From Sporosarcina jeotgali (GTDB lineage: Bacteria; Bacillota; Bacilli; Bacillales_A; Planococcaceae): a stretch of 64,000 bases of DNA. How positions within the stretch are numbered: the stretch's first letter is position 1; every line of letters begins with the position of its first letter. Shown piece by piece: positions 1-8,809 of this stretch. A program made the translations under genes and the position numbers. Under the pieces are notes generated by a model. It was not told the DNA's origin and ran no database searches. It worked only from the letters and a program-made list of their open reading frames with translations. The stretch is taken from NCBI RefSeq assembly GCF_033304595.1, contig NZ_CP116341.1, positions 2,335,001-2,399,000 of the forward strand. Direction: 5' to 3'.

Positions 1-231
1 TGCAGTGACAGCCGAAACCGTCTTTCAGAGTTCCTTCATGCGAAGGAACTGATTATTCGGTATTAGCCCCGGTTTCCCGGAGTTATCCCCATCTGCAGGG
101 CAGGTTGCCCACGTGTTACTCACCCGTCCGCCGCTAATCAAAAGGAGCAAGCTCCAATTGATTCGCTCGACTTGCATGTATTAGGCATGCCGCCAGCGTT
201 CGTCCTGAGCCAGGATCAAACTCTCCATAGT
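1..231 (-). rRNA. rrs: 16S rRNA, 5' portion (partial)
   Basis: The reverse complement carries the universal start AGAGTTTGATCCTGGCTCAG (complement near 205-224), followed by the expected variable V1 hairpin and the conserved GGCGGACGGGTGAGTAACAC segment. The mature 5' end falls near position 231 by comparison with E. coli numbering. The gene runs off the left edge of the window, so only about the first 230 nucleotides are present. Having ygxA just upstream matches the rrnD locus of B. subtilis. Confidence 0.97.
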
Positions 232-556
232 TCTGAGCGGCGATGCAAGGCACATCACGTCGTCAGCTTCACTCCCTCAGTCGGTCACGTACCTGAGTAC
301 GCTCCCTTCCTCGATCGTTCGCTTCCTAGCGCTGCACCTTACCTCACCACTCAGACAATCACTCATCAAATGAATGATTGTAGTAGAGAATTGATTGCTC
401 AATTCGTACTGGCATCATTTAAGATGTCTATCAGATCGATTAAGATCTGTTGTGTTTGTTCCACCGGCAGAACCGGTTTCTCAAACGATAATTCGTTGAC
501 ATTTTGCTGTTCAGTTTTCAAGGTTCATGTTGTCGTCCTCTCGAAGCGACTTGATT
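232..556 (-). promoter_or_regulatory. rRNA operon leader with boxA-like antitermination element
   Basis: This stretch lies between the proximal promoter and the 16S start and holds no convincing gene. On the minus strand it contains TTGAAAACTGAACA (complement of 508-521), the boxA-like element that precedes Bacillus rRNA and binds Nus factors. The rest is leader sequence that should pair around 16S for processing. An open frame across 172-636 on the plus strand is antisense to rRNA and is not a gene. Confidence 0.7.
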
Positions 557-585
557 ATCTTAACATGTCTGAGAAACTCAGTCAA
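557..585 (-). promoter_or_regulatory. rRNA promoter P2 (sigma-A)
   Basis: On the minus strand a -35 TTGACT (580-585) and a -10 TAAGAT (557-562) are separated by exactly 17 bp. It is the promoter nearest the rRNA leader. Confidence 0.8.
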
Positions 586-663
586 GTTATTTTTGAAAAA
601 CTTTTTTCGTTCATCTCAGCGGTTTTTGTAGGCTAGTTAGTTACCTCCGCGGCGACAAGATTT

Positions 664-693
664 ATAATAACATCGAATGCAATTGTACGTCAA
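664..693 (-). promoter_or_regulatory. rRNA promoter P1 (sigma-A)
   Basis: On the minus strand a -35 TTGACG (688-693) and a -10 TATTAT (664-669) are separated by 18 bp, about 107 bp upstream of the second promoter. Tandem promoters are normal for Bacillus rrn operons. Confidence 0.75.
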
Positions 694-743
694 CACTTTT
701 TCGAAAAAAGTTTTAAAACCTCATAGCAACGGGGCTGAGTAAT

Positions 744-771
744 AGAAAAACAGCCGTCGAGTACGGCTGTC
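744..771 (-). terminator. Terminator after ygxA
   Basis: Perfect 8-bp stem ACAGCCGT / ACGGCTGT (750-757, 763-770) with a 5-nt loop, followed on the minus strand by TTTTTC. It overlaps the ygxA stop codon and separates ygxA from the rRNA promoters. Confidence 0.8.
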
Positions 772-1636
772 AGTCGAGTACACTATACATTCTATGATAA
801 AGAAACTCATTTTTGGAGTCGACAGACTTAACTTGAATAATGTTTTTCTCTATTAAGAATTCTATAAGCATTTCAAGATCAACTGAGTACATCCTCAATT
901 CATCATGTTCATGAAGTTCCTGTATCGTCCACGTCTCTTTTCGGGACATGACCTCCAGTATATGACGCGCACCATATTCGGTACGATTATGAATAAAGAA
1001 TTCACTCGCTAAGAACATAAGCTCCAGCCGTTTCTCAATAGGCTCATCACTCATAATCAGTTCTTCGTAAAGTTTATATATAGAAGGATCGATTTTTTTA
1101 ACTTGAGACCATACAGTTACTTCAGGAAGAATTCCTTTTTCAATCACTGACAATCTCGCTAAATGATGAAGGGATTGTACCGCATGATGGTAAGCGTCCA
1201 TATAATGATGCTGTTCAAAAAACGTCTTTCCTTCCATATAACGGCGAACCAGTTTTGCAAGTTCGATTCCCATCTTTAAATCTCTTCCGAAGAAAGGGTA
1301 TTCTTGCAGTTCCGTTTTCAAGTCTTCTATATATTCGTTGCGATCGAAGAAGACTTTTCCGTAGAAGAGCCAATCTACAACTTTCCGTTTTGTGCCAAGA
1401 AGCAGCCATTTCTTCAGCTGGTTCTCACTGATGATGTGCAGCGCTGCCTTCTCTTCACCGTCTGTATAGTGTTTTGTTTGAATGGGAATCGTATTTGATG
1501 AGGATATAATCAGCAGGATTTCATCAAAAGTATCAGTCAGGGGATCTCCTTCCCACCGTTTGCTTACGAGCAGTACACCGAGTGTGTCCGGAAAACTTGC
1601 CCGTTCTTGATAGATTGGTCTGAGTGTTTGTTCCAT
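770..1636 (-). CDS. ygxA: YgxA-like nucleotidyltransferase-fold protein
   Basis: A 288-residue soluble protein of the YgxA family, annotated as nucleotidyltransferase-like because its N-terminal part adopts that fold and its C-terminal half is helical. No biochemical activity is assigned to the family as far as I know. The call rests on size, acidic-helical character and its place directly upstream of an rRNA operon and beside ygzB and perR, as in B. subtilis. The ATG at 1636 follows an AGGGAGG-type ribosome binding site. The classical GS-x10-DxD catalytic signature is not evident, so it may be non-catalytic. It ends inside the terminator hairpin. Confidence 0.8.
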   Translation of the reverse strand: MEQTLRPIYQERASFPDTLGVLLVSKRWEGDPLTDTFDEILLIISSSNTIPIQTKHYTDGEEKAALHIISENQLKKWLLLGTKRKVVDWLFYGKVFFDRNEYIEDLKTELQEYPFFGRDLKMGIELAKLVRRYMEGKTFFEQHHYMDAYHHAVQSLHHLARLSVIEKGILPEVTVWSQVKKIDPSIYKLYEELIMSDEPIEKRLELMFLASEFFIHNRTEYGARHILEVMSRKETWTIQELHEHDELRMYSVDLEMLIEFLIEKNIIQVKSVDSKNEFLYHRMYSVLD

Positions 1637-1763
1637 TGTAATTCCTCCCTAGATGATATATAAATTCGCCAGAGGTTCCGCAAATCCTCCTTCAAGAGAC
1701 TCCTATGTTGCTCTACTAGAATATGTGCTATATTAAGGGAGCGAATCACAAGGAGGTAAAGCA

Positions 1764-2120
1764 ATGAAACCTTATAAAAATAAAATCAATCGCATTCGGT
1801 CATTTGCTCTTTCACTCATCTTTATCGGAGTGATTGTTATGTATATCGGGCTGTTCTTCAGAAAGTATGAAATCATCATGTTGCTATTTATGGTTCTTGG
1901 TGTATTAGCTATTCTAGCAAGCGTCGTCGTTTATGCTTGGATTGGCACCCTTTCAACACGAGCCGTTCAGATTGTTTGCCCGAATTGCGGCAAGGAAACA
2001 AAGATGCTTGGACGTGTAGACATGTGCGGTCACTGCAGAGAGCCGCTGACAATGGATCCTGCACTAGAAGGAAAAGACTTTGATGAAATTTATAATAAAC
2101 CGAATAAACGAAAAAGCTAA
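1764..2120 (+). CDS. ygzB: UPF0295 family membrane protein with zinc ribbon (YgzB)
   Basis: A 118-residue protein. Two hydrophobic segments (about residues 13-32 and 36-60) are followed by a cytoplasmic-looking zinc ribbon with CPNCG and CGHC motifs, so four cysteines are available to bind zinc. This layout and length match the UPF0295/YgzB family, whose function is unknown. It starts at ATG 1764 behind AAGGAGG and is transcribed away from ygxA and towards perR. Its end shares a bidirectional terminator with perR. Conserved linkage to perR is established in Bacillus; the role is not. Confidence 0.88.
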   Translation: MKPYKNKINRIRSFALSLIFIGVIVMYIGLFFRKYEIIMLLFMVLGVLAILASVVVYAWIGTLSTRAVQIVCPNCGKETKMLGRVDMCGHCREPLTMDPALEGKDFDEIYNKPNKRKS

Positions 2121-2122
2121 TG

Positions 2123-2172
2123 CAAAAAACACGTACTCCTCTTTTATACCATAAGAGAAGTACGTGTTTTTA
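2123..2172. terminator. Bidirectional terminator between ygzB and perR
   Basis: Long stem built on ACACGTACT / AGTACGTGT with an inner CTCTT/AAGAG segment, flanked by an A-run on the left and a T-run on the right. It serves the two convergent genes. Confidence 0.85.
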
Positions 2173-2613
2173 GTTAGCTTTAGAAACTTTTTCCTCACAT
2201 GATGGACAAACTCCATATACTTCTAAACGGTGAGAATTCACTTTAAAGCCGGTCACATGGGAAGCCAAACGTTCCACCTCTTCAAGCCCCGGATGATGAA
2301 AATCGACAATACTTCCACATTGATCGCAAATAATGTGATAGTGGTCATGTGTTACAAAATCAAATCTGCTGGATGCGTCCCCGTACGTCAACTCCTTAAC
2401 AAGCCCGGAATTTCTGAACACACGCAGATTATTGTAAACTGTCGCTACACTCATATTTGGAAAATCCTTTTCGAGTGCTTTGTAAATTTCATCCGCCGTT
2501 GGATGGGATTCAGAAGAAATGAGGAATTCTAAAATGGCATGTCGCTGCGGAGTGATCCGAACACCACTTTCCTTCAATGTGACTAGCGCATCTTTAAGCA
2601 TGGCACCAGACAT
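2170..2613 (-). CDS. perR: Peroxide-responsive Fur-family repressor PerR
   Basis: A Fur-family metalloregulator that uses Fe/Mn to sense hydrogen peroxide by histidine oxidation and represses peroxide-defence and iron-handling genes. Counting from ATG 2613 gives H37, D85, H91, H93 and D104 as regulatory-metal ligands and C96, C99, C136 and C139 as structural zinc ligands, the same numbering as B. subtilis PerR; the Asp at 104 is typical of PerR rather than Fur. A longer GTG start at 2622 is possible, but the AGAGG site sits 8 nt before the ATG. The 147-residue protein is preceded by its own operator, implying autoregulation. Confidence 0.97.
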   Translation of the reverse strand: MSGAMLKDALVTLKESGVRITPQRHAILEFLISSESHPTADEIYKALEKDFPNMSVATVYNNLRVFRNSGLVKELTYGDASSRFDFVTHDHYHIICDQCGSIVDFHHPGLEEVERLASHVTGFKVNSHRLEVYGVCPSCEEKVSKAN

Positions 2614-2646
2614 AACGAACACCTCTATTCCATAAGGATTACTTCT

Positions 2647-2692
2647 TTATAATCATTATAATTAGTTTACTGAATTCGTTGTCTGGTGTCAA
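2647..2692 (-). promoter_or_regulatory. perR promoter with exact PerR box
   Basis: Minus-strand -35 TTGACA (2687-2692) and -10 TAAACT (2664-2669) are 17 bp apart. Directly downstream, 2647-2661 reads TTATAATCATTATAA, an exact match to the 7-1-7 PerR box consensus TTATAATNATTATAA. It covers the expected transcription start, where bound PerR would block initiation. Confidence 0.9.
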
Positions 2693-2725
2693 CCATTCTG
2701 GGTTTCCAAGAAAGTGTGCAGGCGG

Positions 2726-3670
2726 TCAATAGCCTCTTTCTGTCTCAATTACATTTTTAAATTCTTTATTATCCGATAGCCAAACCTGAAGATTCTCATT
2801 AAAGATTTCAAGAGCACGCTCCACATATTTCGCTGACAGCGCTGAAACATGCGGTGACACTGTACAGTTTTCCATTTCCCATAAAGGACTTTCTAACGGC
2901 AGCGGTTCCTGTTGAAATACATCTAGCACTGCATGAGCAATTTCGCCTTGTTGAAGTGCTTCTACTATAACTTGTTCTTTTACCAAGTCTCCCCGGCCAA
3001 AGTTCATAAACACCGCGCTCTTTTTCATGAGCTGGAAATGTGAGCGTTCTAAAATCCATCTTGTCTCCTGGGTACTGGGCAATACAGAGATGATATAATC
3101 CGCTTCTGGCAGGTATTCCTGAATATGAGCGAACGAAATGTCCTCGTCCATTCCGTTATGCACACCGCCAGATCGGCTGCAGCCAATTGTATATACCCCG
3201 AATGCCTGAAGCAGCCGGCCAATTTCTCCGCCTATTGCACCCGGACCAAGAATAAGCGCTTTAGATCCCCGCAGTTCACTGGACTTCATCTTTTCCCAAA
3301 CCTTTTGTTTCTGCTGTGCCTGAATAATCGGAAGTGCTCGATTGAGGGATAGAATATGCGCAAGCACCGATTCTGCCATCGGAGTCTTGTGAATCCCGCT
3401 CACGTTCGTTACAAGAATTCCCCGCTCCCCCAGTTTTTCAAGCGGCATTTTATCCACTCCTGCTGATGCCACCATGACCCATTTCAAATCCGTGAGCTGA
3501 TCCAAAATCTCTTCAGTCAAGTCACTGCCGTATGTTACAAGAATTGTAACTTCCTTGCCGCCAGCATCTTCGATGGTATTTGCAAAATCGAAGTGAATTT
3601 GCGGGAACTGTTCGCTCAAGCTTTGCCTAAATTGTTCTTTAATGGGAAATGTTACTAATGCATTCGTCAT
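2726..3670 (-). CDS. D-2-hydroxyacid dehydrogenase family protein
   Basis: A 314-residue NAD(P)-dependent oxidoreductase of the D-isomer-specific 2-hydroxyacid dehydrogenase family, which interconverts 2-keto acids and D-2-hydroxyacids. The Rossmann motif GPGAIGGEIG lies near residue 145, the FGRGDLV segment supplies the substrate arginine, and SPHVSALS near residue 275 carries the catalytic histidine. It lacks the C-terminal ACT domain of SerA. Its ATG overlaps the bcp stop codon (ATGA), so the two are probably translated together. It is an insertion relative to B. subtilis, where bcp and perR are adjacent. The substrate cannot be told from sequence. Confidence 0.88.
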   Translation of the reverse strand: MTNALVTFPIKEQFRQSLSEQFPQIHFDFANTIEDAGGKEVTILVTYGSDLTEEILDQLTDLKWVMVASAGVDKMPLEKLGERGILVTNVSGIHKTPMAESVLAHILSLNRALPIIQAQQKQKVWEKMKSSELRGSKALILGPGAIGGEIGRLLQAFGVYTIGCSRSGGVHNGMDEDISFAHIQEYLPEADYIISVLPSTQETRWILERSHFQLMKKSAVFMNFGRGDLVKEQVIVEALQQGEIAHAVLDVFQQEPLPLESPLWEMENCTVSPHVSALSAKYVERALEIFNENLQVWLSDNKEFKNVIETERGY

Positions 3671-4161
3671 TGCGAATCACCATTCCCTTCATTAGATAAC
3701 TGCAGTAATGTTTGATACACAGTATCTATATGACCATCCACTTTAACCTTGCGCCACTCTTTAATAACAGTGCCTGTCGGATCAATGAGGAATGTGGAAC
3801 GCTCAATGCCCATATACTCTTTTCCAAATGTCTTTTTCAGTTTCCATACACCATACAGCTCAGATACTGTATGTTCTGTATCTGCAAGAAGAGAAAATGG
3901 AAGTCCATGTTTGTCACTGAATTTGAGATGGGAAGCTTCTCCGTCAGGACTCACACCTAAAATTACTGCATCGAGTGCGTTAAATTCTGCATGATTCTCT
4001 TTAAATGTTTGTGCTTCTAATGTACATCCTGGCGTTGCATCCTTAGGGTAGAAGTAAAGAATTACATACTTCTTCCCAGCATATTCAGAAAGTGTTATTG
4101 AATTTCCGTTTTCATTTTGTAAGGTAAAATCAGGTGCATGCAACCCTTCAAGCGTCGACAT
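3667..4161 (-). CDS. bcp: Bcp/PrxQ-type peroxiredoxin lacking the usual resolving cysteine
   Basis: A 164-residue thiol peroxidase reducing hydrogen and organic peroxides. The peroxidatic cysteine is C46 in DATPGCT. In many Bcp proteins the resolving cysteine is five residues later; here that position is Q51 and there is no other cysteine, so it must act as a 1-Cys enzyme resolved by an external thiol. The position beside perR matches B. subtilis ygaF. The ATG at 4161 follows GGGGGAATGAG. No PerR box was recognised upstream, so regulation by the neighbouring repressor is not shown. Confidence 0.94.
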   Translation of the reverse strand: MSTLEGLHAPDFTLQNENGNSITLSEYAGKKYVILYFYPKDATPGCTLEAQTFKENHAEFNALDAVILGVSPDGEASHLKFSDKHGLPFSLLADTEHTVSELYGVWKLKKTFGKEYMGIERSTFLIDPTGTVIKEWRKVKVDGHIDTVYQTLLQLSNEGNGDSQ

Positions 4162-4288
4162 TTCTCATTCCCCCTATCAGATTCTTTCTTATTATAGTAT
4201 CGGACTACTCCGTCTTTTTCAATTCCTTTGGTGTTTCGCTCATTATTAGGTAAAATAGAAAAGAAGTGATTTGAACGGAGGAATAACA

Positions 4289-5578
4289 ATGGAACGAACT
4301 AATTCAGAAGCAATCTATGCAGAAGCGTGCGAACATATTGTAGGCGGGGTTAACAGCCCATCCCGAGGCTACAAAGCTGTAGGCGGAGGAGCACCGACTG
4401 TTATGGAACGCGCAGAAGGTCCTTATTTCTGGGACGTTGATGGAAATAAGTTTATTGACTACTTAGGTGCATATGGTCCAATCATTACCGGGCATGCCCA
4501 TCCTCATATAACAGCAGCTGTCACAAAAGCTGCCGAAAACGGCCTGCTCTACGGAACACCTACTAAACATGAAGTGAAGTTCGCAAAAATGATTAAAGAA
4601 GCAATTCCTGGTTTGGATAAAGTCCGATTCGTCAATTCAGGAACTGAAGCTGTCATGACAACAATCCGGGTTTCAAGAGCCTTTACAGGACGCACAAAAA
4701 TCATGAAATTCGCCGGTTGTTATCACGGACACTCGGATCTAGTTCTAGTGGCAGCTGGTTCAGGACCTGCTACTCTTGGAACTCCGGACTCAGCGGGTGT
4801 CCCAAAAACAATTGCAGAAGAAGTCATTACGATTCCATTTAACAATCCTGAAGCATTTAAAGCTGCTATGGACAAATGGGGAGATCAGATTGCTTGCATC
4901 TTAGTCGAACCAATCGTCGGGAACTTTGGAATCGTTGAACCTCAAGAAGGTTTCCTTCCACTTGTACACGAGATTGCAAAAGAAAAAGGTGCATTAATCG
5001 TATACGATGAAGTCATTACTGCATTCCGTTTCCATTACGGTTCAGCAGCTGAGCTCCTTGGACTACAGCCGGATTTAATGGCACTTGGGAAAATTATCGG
5101 CGGCGGACTGCCAATCGGTGCATATGGCGGTAAATCTGAAATCATGGATACAGTCGCACCGCTCGGACCTGCTTATCAGGCAGGAACAATGGCAGGCAAT
5201 CCAGCATCTATGCTATCAGGGATTGCATGTCTGGAAGTGCTTCAAACTCCTGATCTTTACACAGAACTGGATCGTCTGGGTGCCATGCTGGAAGAAGGAA
5301 TTCTGCAAGCAGCAAAGAAACACCATGTCCCGATTACCATCAATCGGAAATGCGGCGCCTTAACGGTTTTCTTTACAGAAGAAACAATTGTAAACTACGA
5401 TCAGGCAGAAGCGACAGACGGAGAACGATTCGGTAAGTTCTTTAAACTGCTGCTAAAGAATGGTGTCAACTTGGCTCCTTCTAAATACGAAGCTTGGTTT
5501 ATCACCTCTGCACATACAGAGAAAGACATCCAGGATACTTTGGTCGCTGTAGATCTCGCATTTGCAGAACTACTTTAA
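4289..5578 (+). CDS. hemL: Glutamate-1-semialdehyde 2,1-aminomutase
   Basis: PLP enzyme that converts glutamate-1-semialdehyde to 5-aminolevulinate in the C5 heme pathway (the B. subtilis counterpart here is gsaB). The PLP lysine is K268 in ALGKIIGGG, the cofactor aspartate is in VYDEV near residue 240, and GTPTKHE near residue 91 is the class-III aminotransferase loop. Length, 429 residues, is normal. The start is ATG 4289, 7 nt after GGAGG (4277-4281); an upstream TTG would swallow that site. It is divergent from bcp and followed by a ygaE-like gene, as in B. subtilis. Confidence 0.97.
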   Translation: MERTNSEAIYAEACEHIVGGVNSPSRGYKAVGGGAPTVMERAEGPYFWDVDGNKFIDYLGAYGPIITGHAHPHITAAVTKAAENGLLYGTPTKHEVKFAKMIKEAIPGLDKVRFVNSGTEAVMTTIRVSRAFTGRTKIMKFAGCYHGHSDLVLVAAGSGPATLGTPDSAGVPKTIAEEVITIPFNNPEAFKAAMDKWGDQIACILVEPIVGNFGIVEPQEGFLPLVHEIAKEKGALIVYDEVITAFRFHYGSAAELLGLQPDLMALGKIIGGGLPIGAYGGKSEIMDTVAPLGPAYQAGTMAGNPASMLSGIACLEVLQTPDLYTELDRLGAMLEEGILQAAKKHHVPITINRKCGALTVFFTEETIVNYDQAEATDGERFGKFFKLLLKNGVNLAPSKYEAWFITSAHTEKDIQDTLVAVDLAFAELL

Positions 5579-5653
5579 TAATGGCCTGTTGACCAGCTCC
5601 GGAATTTATTGTAAAGTAGCGCAAAAGAGACCGTTAAAGAGAGGAATACATTC

Positions 5654-6739
5654 ATGAAACTTGGTGCCCGAAGTTTGAAAACGGGTATTGCGATTGTCTT
5701 CGCTTTGTTCGTTGCGCAATTGCTCGATTTGCCCAATCCTGTGTTTGCAGGGATTGCTGCGATATTCGCAATTCAGCCCACCATTTACAGGTCATATTTG
5801 CAAGTTATTGAACGAATTCAAGGTAACTTAATCGGTGCTACAATAGGCGTATTCTTTATTCTTATTTTCGGCCATCAGTTGGTCATCATCGGATTGGGAG
5901 CCGTAATTGTTATTTTAGTCATGTTAAAACTCGGTCTGGAGAAATCCATTGGTCTTGCACTGGTCACGACGGTTGCTGTTATGGAAATTCAGGGTGACGA
6001 CTTTCTTTTACTTGCATCCCTTCGTGTATTAACCATTACAATTGGAGTGTTGGCAGCATTTTTAGTTAATCTGCTATTCATACCTCCCAAGTACGAAGTG
6101 AAGCTTTTTCAATCCATTCACCAAGTACAAGACGAAATCATACGTTGGATCCGTCTCACTGGGCGGCAAGCATCAGACTTCATTGCAACGAAAAATGTAA
6201 TTGTGAACTCTAAGGAACAACTGACAAATATTGATCAGCTCTATTTGCTGTATAAGGAAGAACGCTACTATTTAAAAAAGAACCAATATGCAAAAGCTCG
6301 AAAGCTCGTCATTTACCGGCAGATGATTGTTGCGTCGAACGCAAGTCTTCAAGTGCTGAAGAAACTTCACTTGTATGAAAGTGAGCTGGCCGTATTGCCT
6401 GATCACTTTAAGATGATGATTCAAGAACGACTGGATGCAATCCTCACATATCATGAACAATTGCATTTGAAGTTTGTCGGTAAGTTAAAAGCAGATCAGT
6501 TAAGCACAGGGCTTCATGATGAGTATATCCAGCGGCATGAGGTTATGGAAATCTTCGTGAAAGAGATTGTTCTTTCAAAAGAAGAGGATGAAGAGTTCTC
6601 CACTTACTATTTGCTTCACATTCTTTCTTCTATTCTTAACTATGAAGAACAGCTGGAACATTTGGATAGTCTCGTCGTCACCTACCAGCGCAGATATGAC
6701 AGTGAAGCCAATACTAAATTTGATGATGAAATCTATTAA
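5654..6739 (+). CDS. ygaE: Aromatic acid exporter family membrane protein (YgaE-like)
   Basis: A 361-residue protein with a hydrophobic N-terminal half of about six membrane segments (residues 8-145) and a soluble, charged, helical C-terminal half. This architecture fits the ArAE_1 family, which includes B. subtilis YgaE; transport of aromatic acids is inferred for the family and unproven here. The ATG at 5654 follows AAGAGAGGAAT. Its place directly after hemL is the conserved Bacillus order. It ends at a strong bidirectional terminator shared with the peptide ABC operon. Confidence 0.85.
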   Translation: MKLGARSLKTGIAIVFALFVAQLLDLPNPVFAGIAAIFAIQPTIYRSYLQVIERIQGNLIGATIGVFFILIFGHQLVIIGLGAVIVILVMLKLGLEKSIGLALVTTVAVMEIQGDDFLLLASLRVLTITIGVLAAFLVNLLFIPPKYEVKLFQSIHQVQDEIIRWIRLTGRQASDFIATKNVIVNSKEQLTNIDQLYLLYKEERYYLKKNQYAKARKLVIYRQMIVASNASLQVLKKLHLYESELAVLPDHFKMMIQERLDAILTYHEQLHLKFVGKLKADQLSTGLHDEYIQRHEVMEIFVKEIVLSKEEDEEFSTYYLLHILSSILNYEEQLEHLDSLVVTYQRRYDSEANTKFDDEIY

Positions 6740-6776
6740 AAAAACCTAGAGGCTAGTAGCAGCCTCTAGGTTTTTC
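6737..6776. terminator. Bidirectional terminator
   Basis: Perfect stem AACCTAGAGGCT / AGCCTCTAGGTT with flanking A- and T-runs, between the ygaE-like gene and the last gene of the peptide transporter operon. Confidence 0.9.
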
Positions 6777-7671
6777 AGCTTTTCATTTTAGGATCGAGTG
6801 CATCCCGCAACCCGTCTCCCATTAAGTTAAATCCTAATACCGTCAACATAATCGCGAGTCCGGGGAATATCATCGTCCATGGTGCTGACTGCAAGTAATC
6901 TTTGGAATCCGCCAGCATTTTGCCCCATTCCGGCTGAGGTGCTTGGGCTCCCAATCCAAGGAATCCCAGTGCAGCTGCTTCAAGAATTGCAGTTGCAATG
7001 GCAAGAGTTCCTTGTACAATCACCGGCGCCATGGAATTCGGTAAAATATGTGAAAACAATATCCGAGCGTCTTTCATCCCGATTGCTTTCGCAGAAGTGA
7101 TGTACTCATCTTCCTTAATACTAAGCACTTTCGAACGAATCAGCCTTCCGAAGTTCGGAACGTTAATGGTAGCAATGGCAATGAGTGCGTTGCGTAAACT
7201 CGGTCCGAGTACAGCTACAATCGCAATCGCAAGCAAAATAGATGGAAACGCAAGCATGATATCAAAGATACGTGAAATAATGATATCTACCCAACGGCCA
7301 TAATATCCTGCAATAATTCCAAGAATACTCCCCACCACTACGGATCCGATTACTGAGAAGAAGCCGACCGCTAACGAAATACGAGCGCCGTGTATAATTC
7401 TTGAAAGAATATCCCGGCCAAAATCATCCGTTCCAAACCAATATTCGGCAGAAGGCGGATGGAGTCGGTCTGCCATATTCTGATCGTTAATTCCTTGGGA
7501 TGCGATCCATGGTGCTAAAAGAGCGATAACGACAAAGAATACGACGACTGCCATCCCTACAACTGCCACTTTACTTTTCCTAAAGCCGTACCAGGCATCC
7601 CGCCAAGGTCCGGACTCTTTCTCAATTTGAGCTTCTGCAATCCCATCAATCTTTGGTGTCAGTTCAGACAT
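6775..7671 (-). CDS. appC: Oligopeptide ABC transporter permease (AppC/OppC/DppC type)
   Basis: Inner-membrane permease, 298 residues from ATG 7671, chosen because AAGGAGGTT sits at the right distance; a longer start at 7692 would precede that site. It has an N-terminal membrane segment followed by a large extracytoplasmic loop with the OppC-type GTDDFGRDILSR motif, then five more segments and an EAA cytoplasmic loop that contacts the ATPases. It is the last gene of the D-F-A-B-C operon and starts just after the stop of its partner permease. Confidence 0.93.
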   Translation of the reverse strand: MSELTPKIDGIAEAQIEKESGPWRDAWYGFRKSKVAVVGMAVVVFFVVIALLAPWIASQGINDQNMADRLHPPSAEYWFGTDDFGRDILSRIIHGARISLAVGFFSVIGSVVVGSILGIIAGYYGRWVDIIISRIFDIMLAFPSILLAIAIVAVLGPSLRNALIAIATINVPNFGRLIRSKVLSIKEDEYITSAKAIGMKDARILFSHILPNSMAPVIVQGTLAIATAILEAAALGFLGLGAQAPQPEWGKMLADSKDYLQSAPWTMIFPGLAIMLTVLGFNLMGDGLRDALDPKMKS

Positions 7672-7688
7672 GGTGCCAACCTCCTTCC

Positions 7689-8693
7689 TCAATCATATTT
7701 TATCCTCGGATCAATCACGCCATAGAGTAAGTCAACGATGAGATTGATCATTACAAAGAAGAATGCAACAATCAAAATCCCTGATTGGATTACTGGGTAA
7801 TCTCTATAGTTAATAGCATCATAGATGTAGCGTCCGATACCTGGCCATGCGAAGATTGTTTCTGTAAGAATCGCACCGCCGAGGAGCATCCCCATTTGCA
7901 GACCGACAATCGTCAAAACCGGAATAATTGCATTTTTCAACGCGTGCTTATAAACAACCCAAAACATTTTTTGACCTTTTGCCCGTGCTGTTCGAATATA
8001 ATCTGCACGCATAACTTCGAGCATACTGGATCTAGTCATTCTAGCGATAATCGCCATCGGAATTGTTGCTAGAGCAAGTCCCGGAAGTATTAAGTGCTTG
8101 AACACTTCCCACAGCTGATCAAATCTGCCGTTGATCATCGCGTCAATCATATACAAGTTCGTGACCGCCGAAACTGGATCTCGCACTTGCTCACGGCCTG
8201 TCGTTGGAAGCCATTGAAGTTCAATCGCAAATGCCCATTGGCCAAGCAAACCGAGCCAGAAGATCGGCATCGATACACCAACAAGAGCCAAAATCATTGC
8301 CGTATAGTCGAACCATGAATTTTGGAACCAAGCAGAAATGATACCTGCGTTGATGCCGATGACAACTGCGATAATCATCGCGAACAATGCTAGCTCAAGT
8401 GTCGCTGCAAGGTACGGCCAGATTTCGTCCGCAACTGGCAATCTCGTTCTCATTGACTCTCCAAGATCACCTGTAAAGAGTCCTTTTAAATAACTGAAGA
8501 ATTGAATATACCATGGCTGGTCCAGCCCTAATTTCGCATTGAGCGCAGCAACCGCCTCAGGTGTTGCTTGCTGGCCTAATATGACTTGTGCAGGATTTCC
8601 AGGAATCGCGCGGATCATCATAAATACAACAAATGTCATTCCTAGTAAAACAGGAATTAGTTGAAATAATCGTTTTCCTATGTAACTGAGCAT
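7689..8693 (-). CDS. appB: Oligopeptide ABC transporter permease (AppB/OppB/DppB type)
   Basis: Partner permease of about 334 residues. The N-terminal segment MLSYIGKRLFQLIPVLLG is characteristic of OppB/DppB proteins, followed by the periplasmic-type loop and five membrane segments; the EAA motif lies at about residues 235-255. ATG 8693 is preferred over GTG 8702 because AGAGG lies 8 nt before the ATG. It follows the binding-protein gene after a gap of roughly 115 bp and lies close to the second permease. Confidence 0.93.
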   Translation of the reverse strand: MLSYIGKRLFQLIPVLLGMTFVVFMMIRAIPGNPAQVILGQQATPEAVAALNAKLGLDQPWYIQFFSYLKGLFTGDLGESMRTRLPVADEIWPYLAATLELALFAMIIAVVIGINAGIISAWFQNSWFDYTAMILALVGVSMPIFWLGLLGQWAFAIELQWLPTTGREQVRDPVSAVTNLYMIDAMINGRFDQLWEVFKHLILPGLALATIPMAIIARMTRSSMLEVMRADYIRTARAKGQKMFWVVYKHALKNAIIPVLTIVGLQMGMLLGGAILTETIFAWPGIGRYIYDAINYRDYPVIQSGILIVAFFFVMINLIVDLLYGVIDPRIKYD

Positions 8694-8809
8694 TCGGTTC
8701 ACCTCTCATGGCTCTTTTTTCCTTTAGCGCAGAACAGTGCTTTTTAAAACATGAAAGGGGGTATGGCTTAGCGCCTCCCCCTCTTCATACAGTCATGTGG
8801 ACTTCAGGC

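Noticed and set aside
172-636. 154-residue open frame on the plus strand
   Set aside because: It runs antisense through the 16S 5' end, the rRNA leader and promoter P2.
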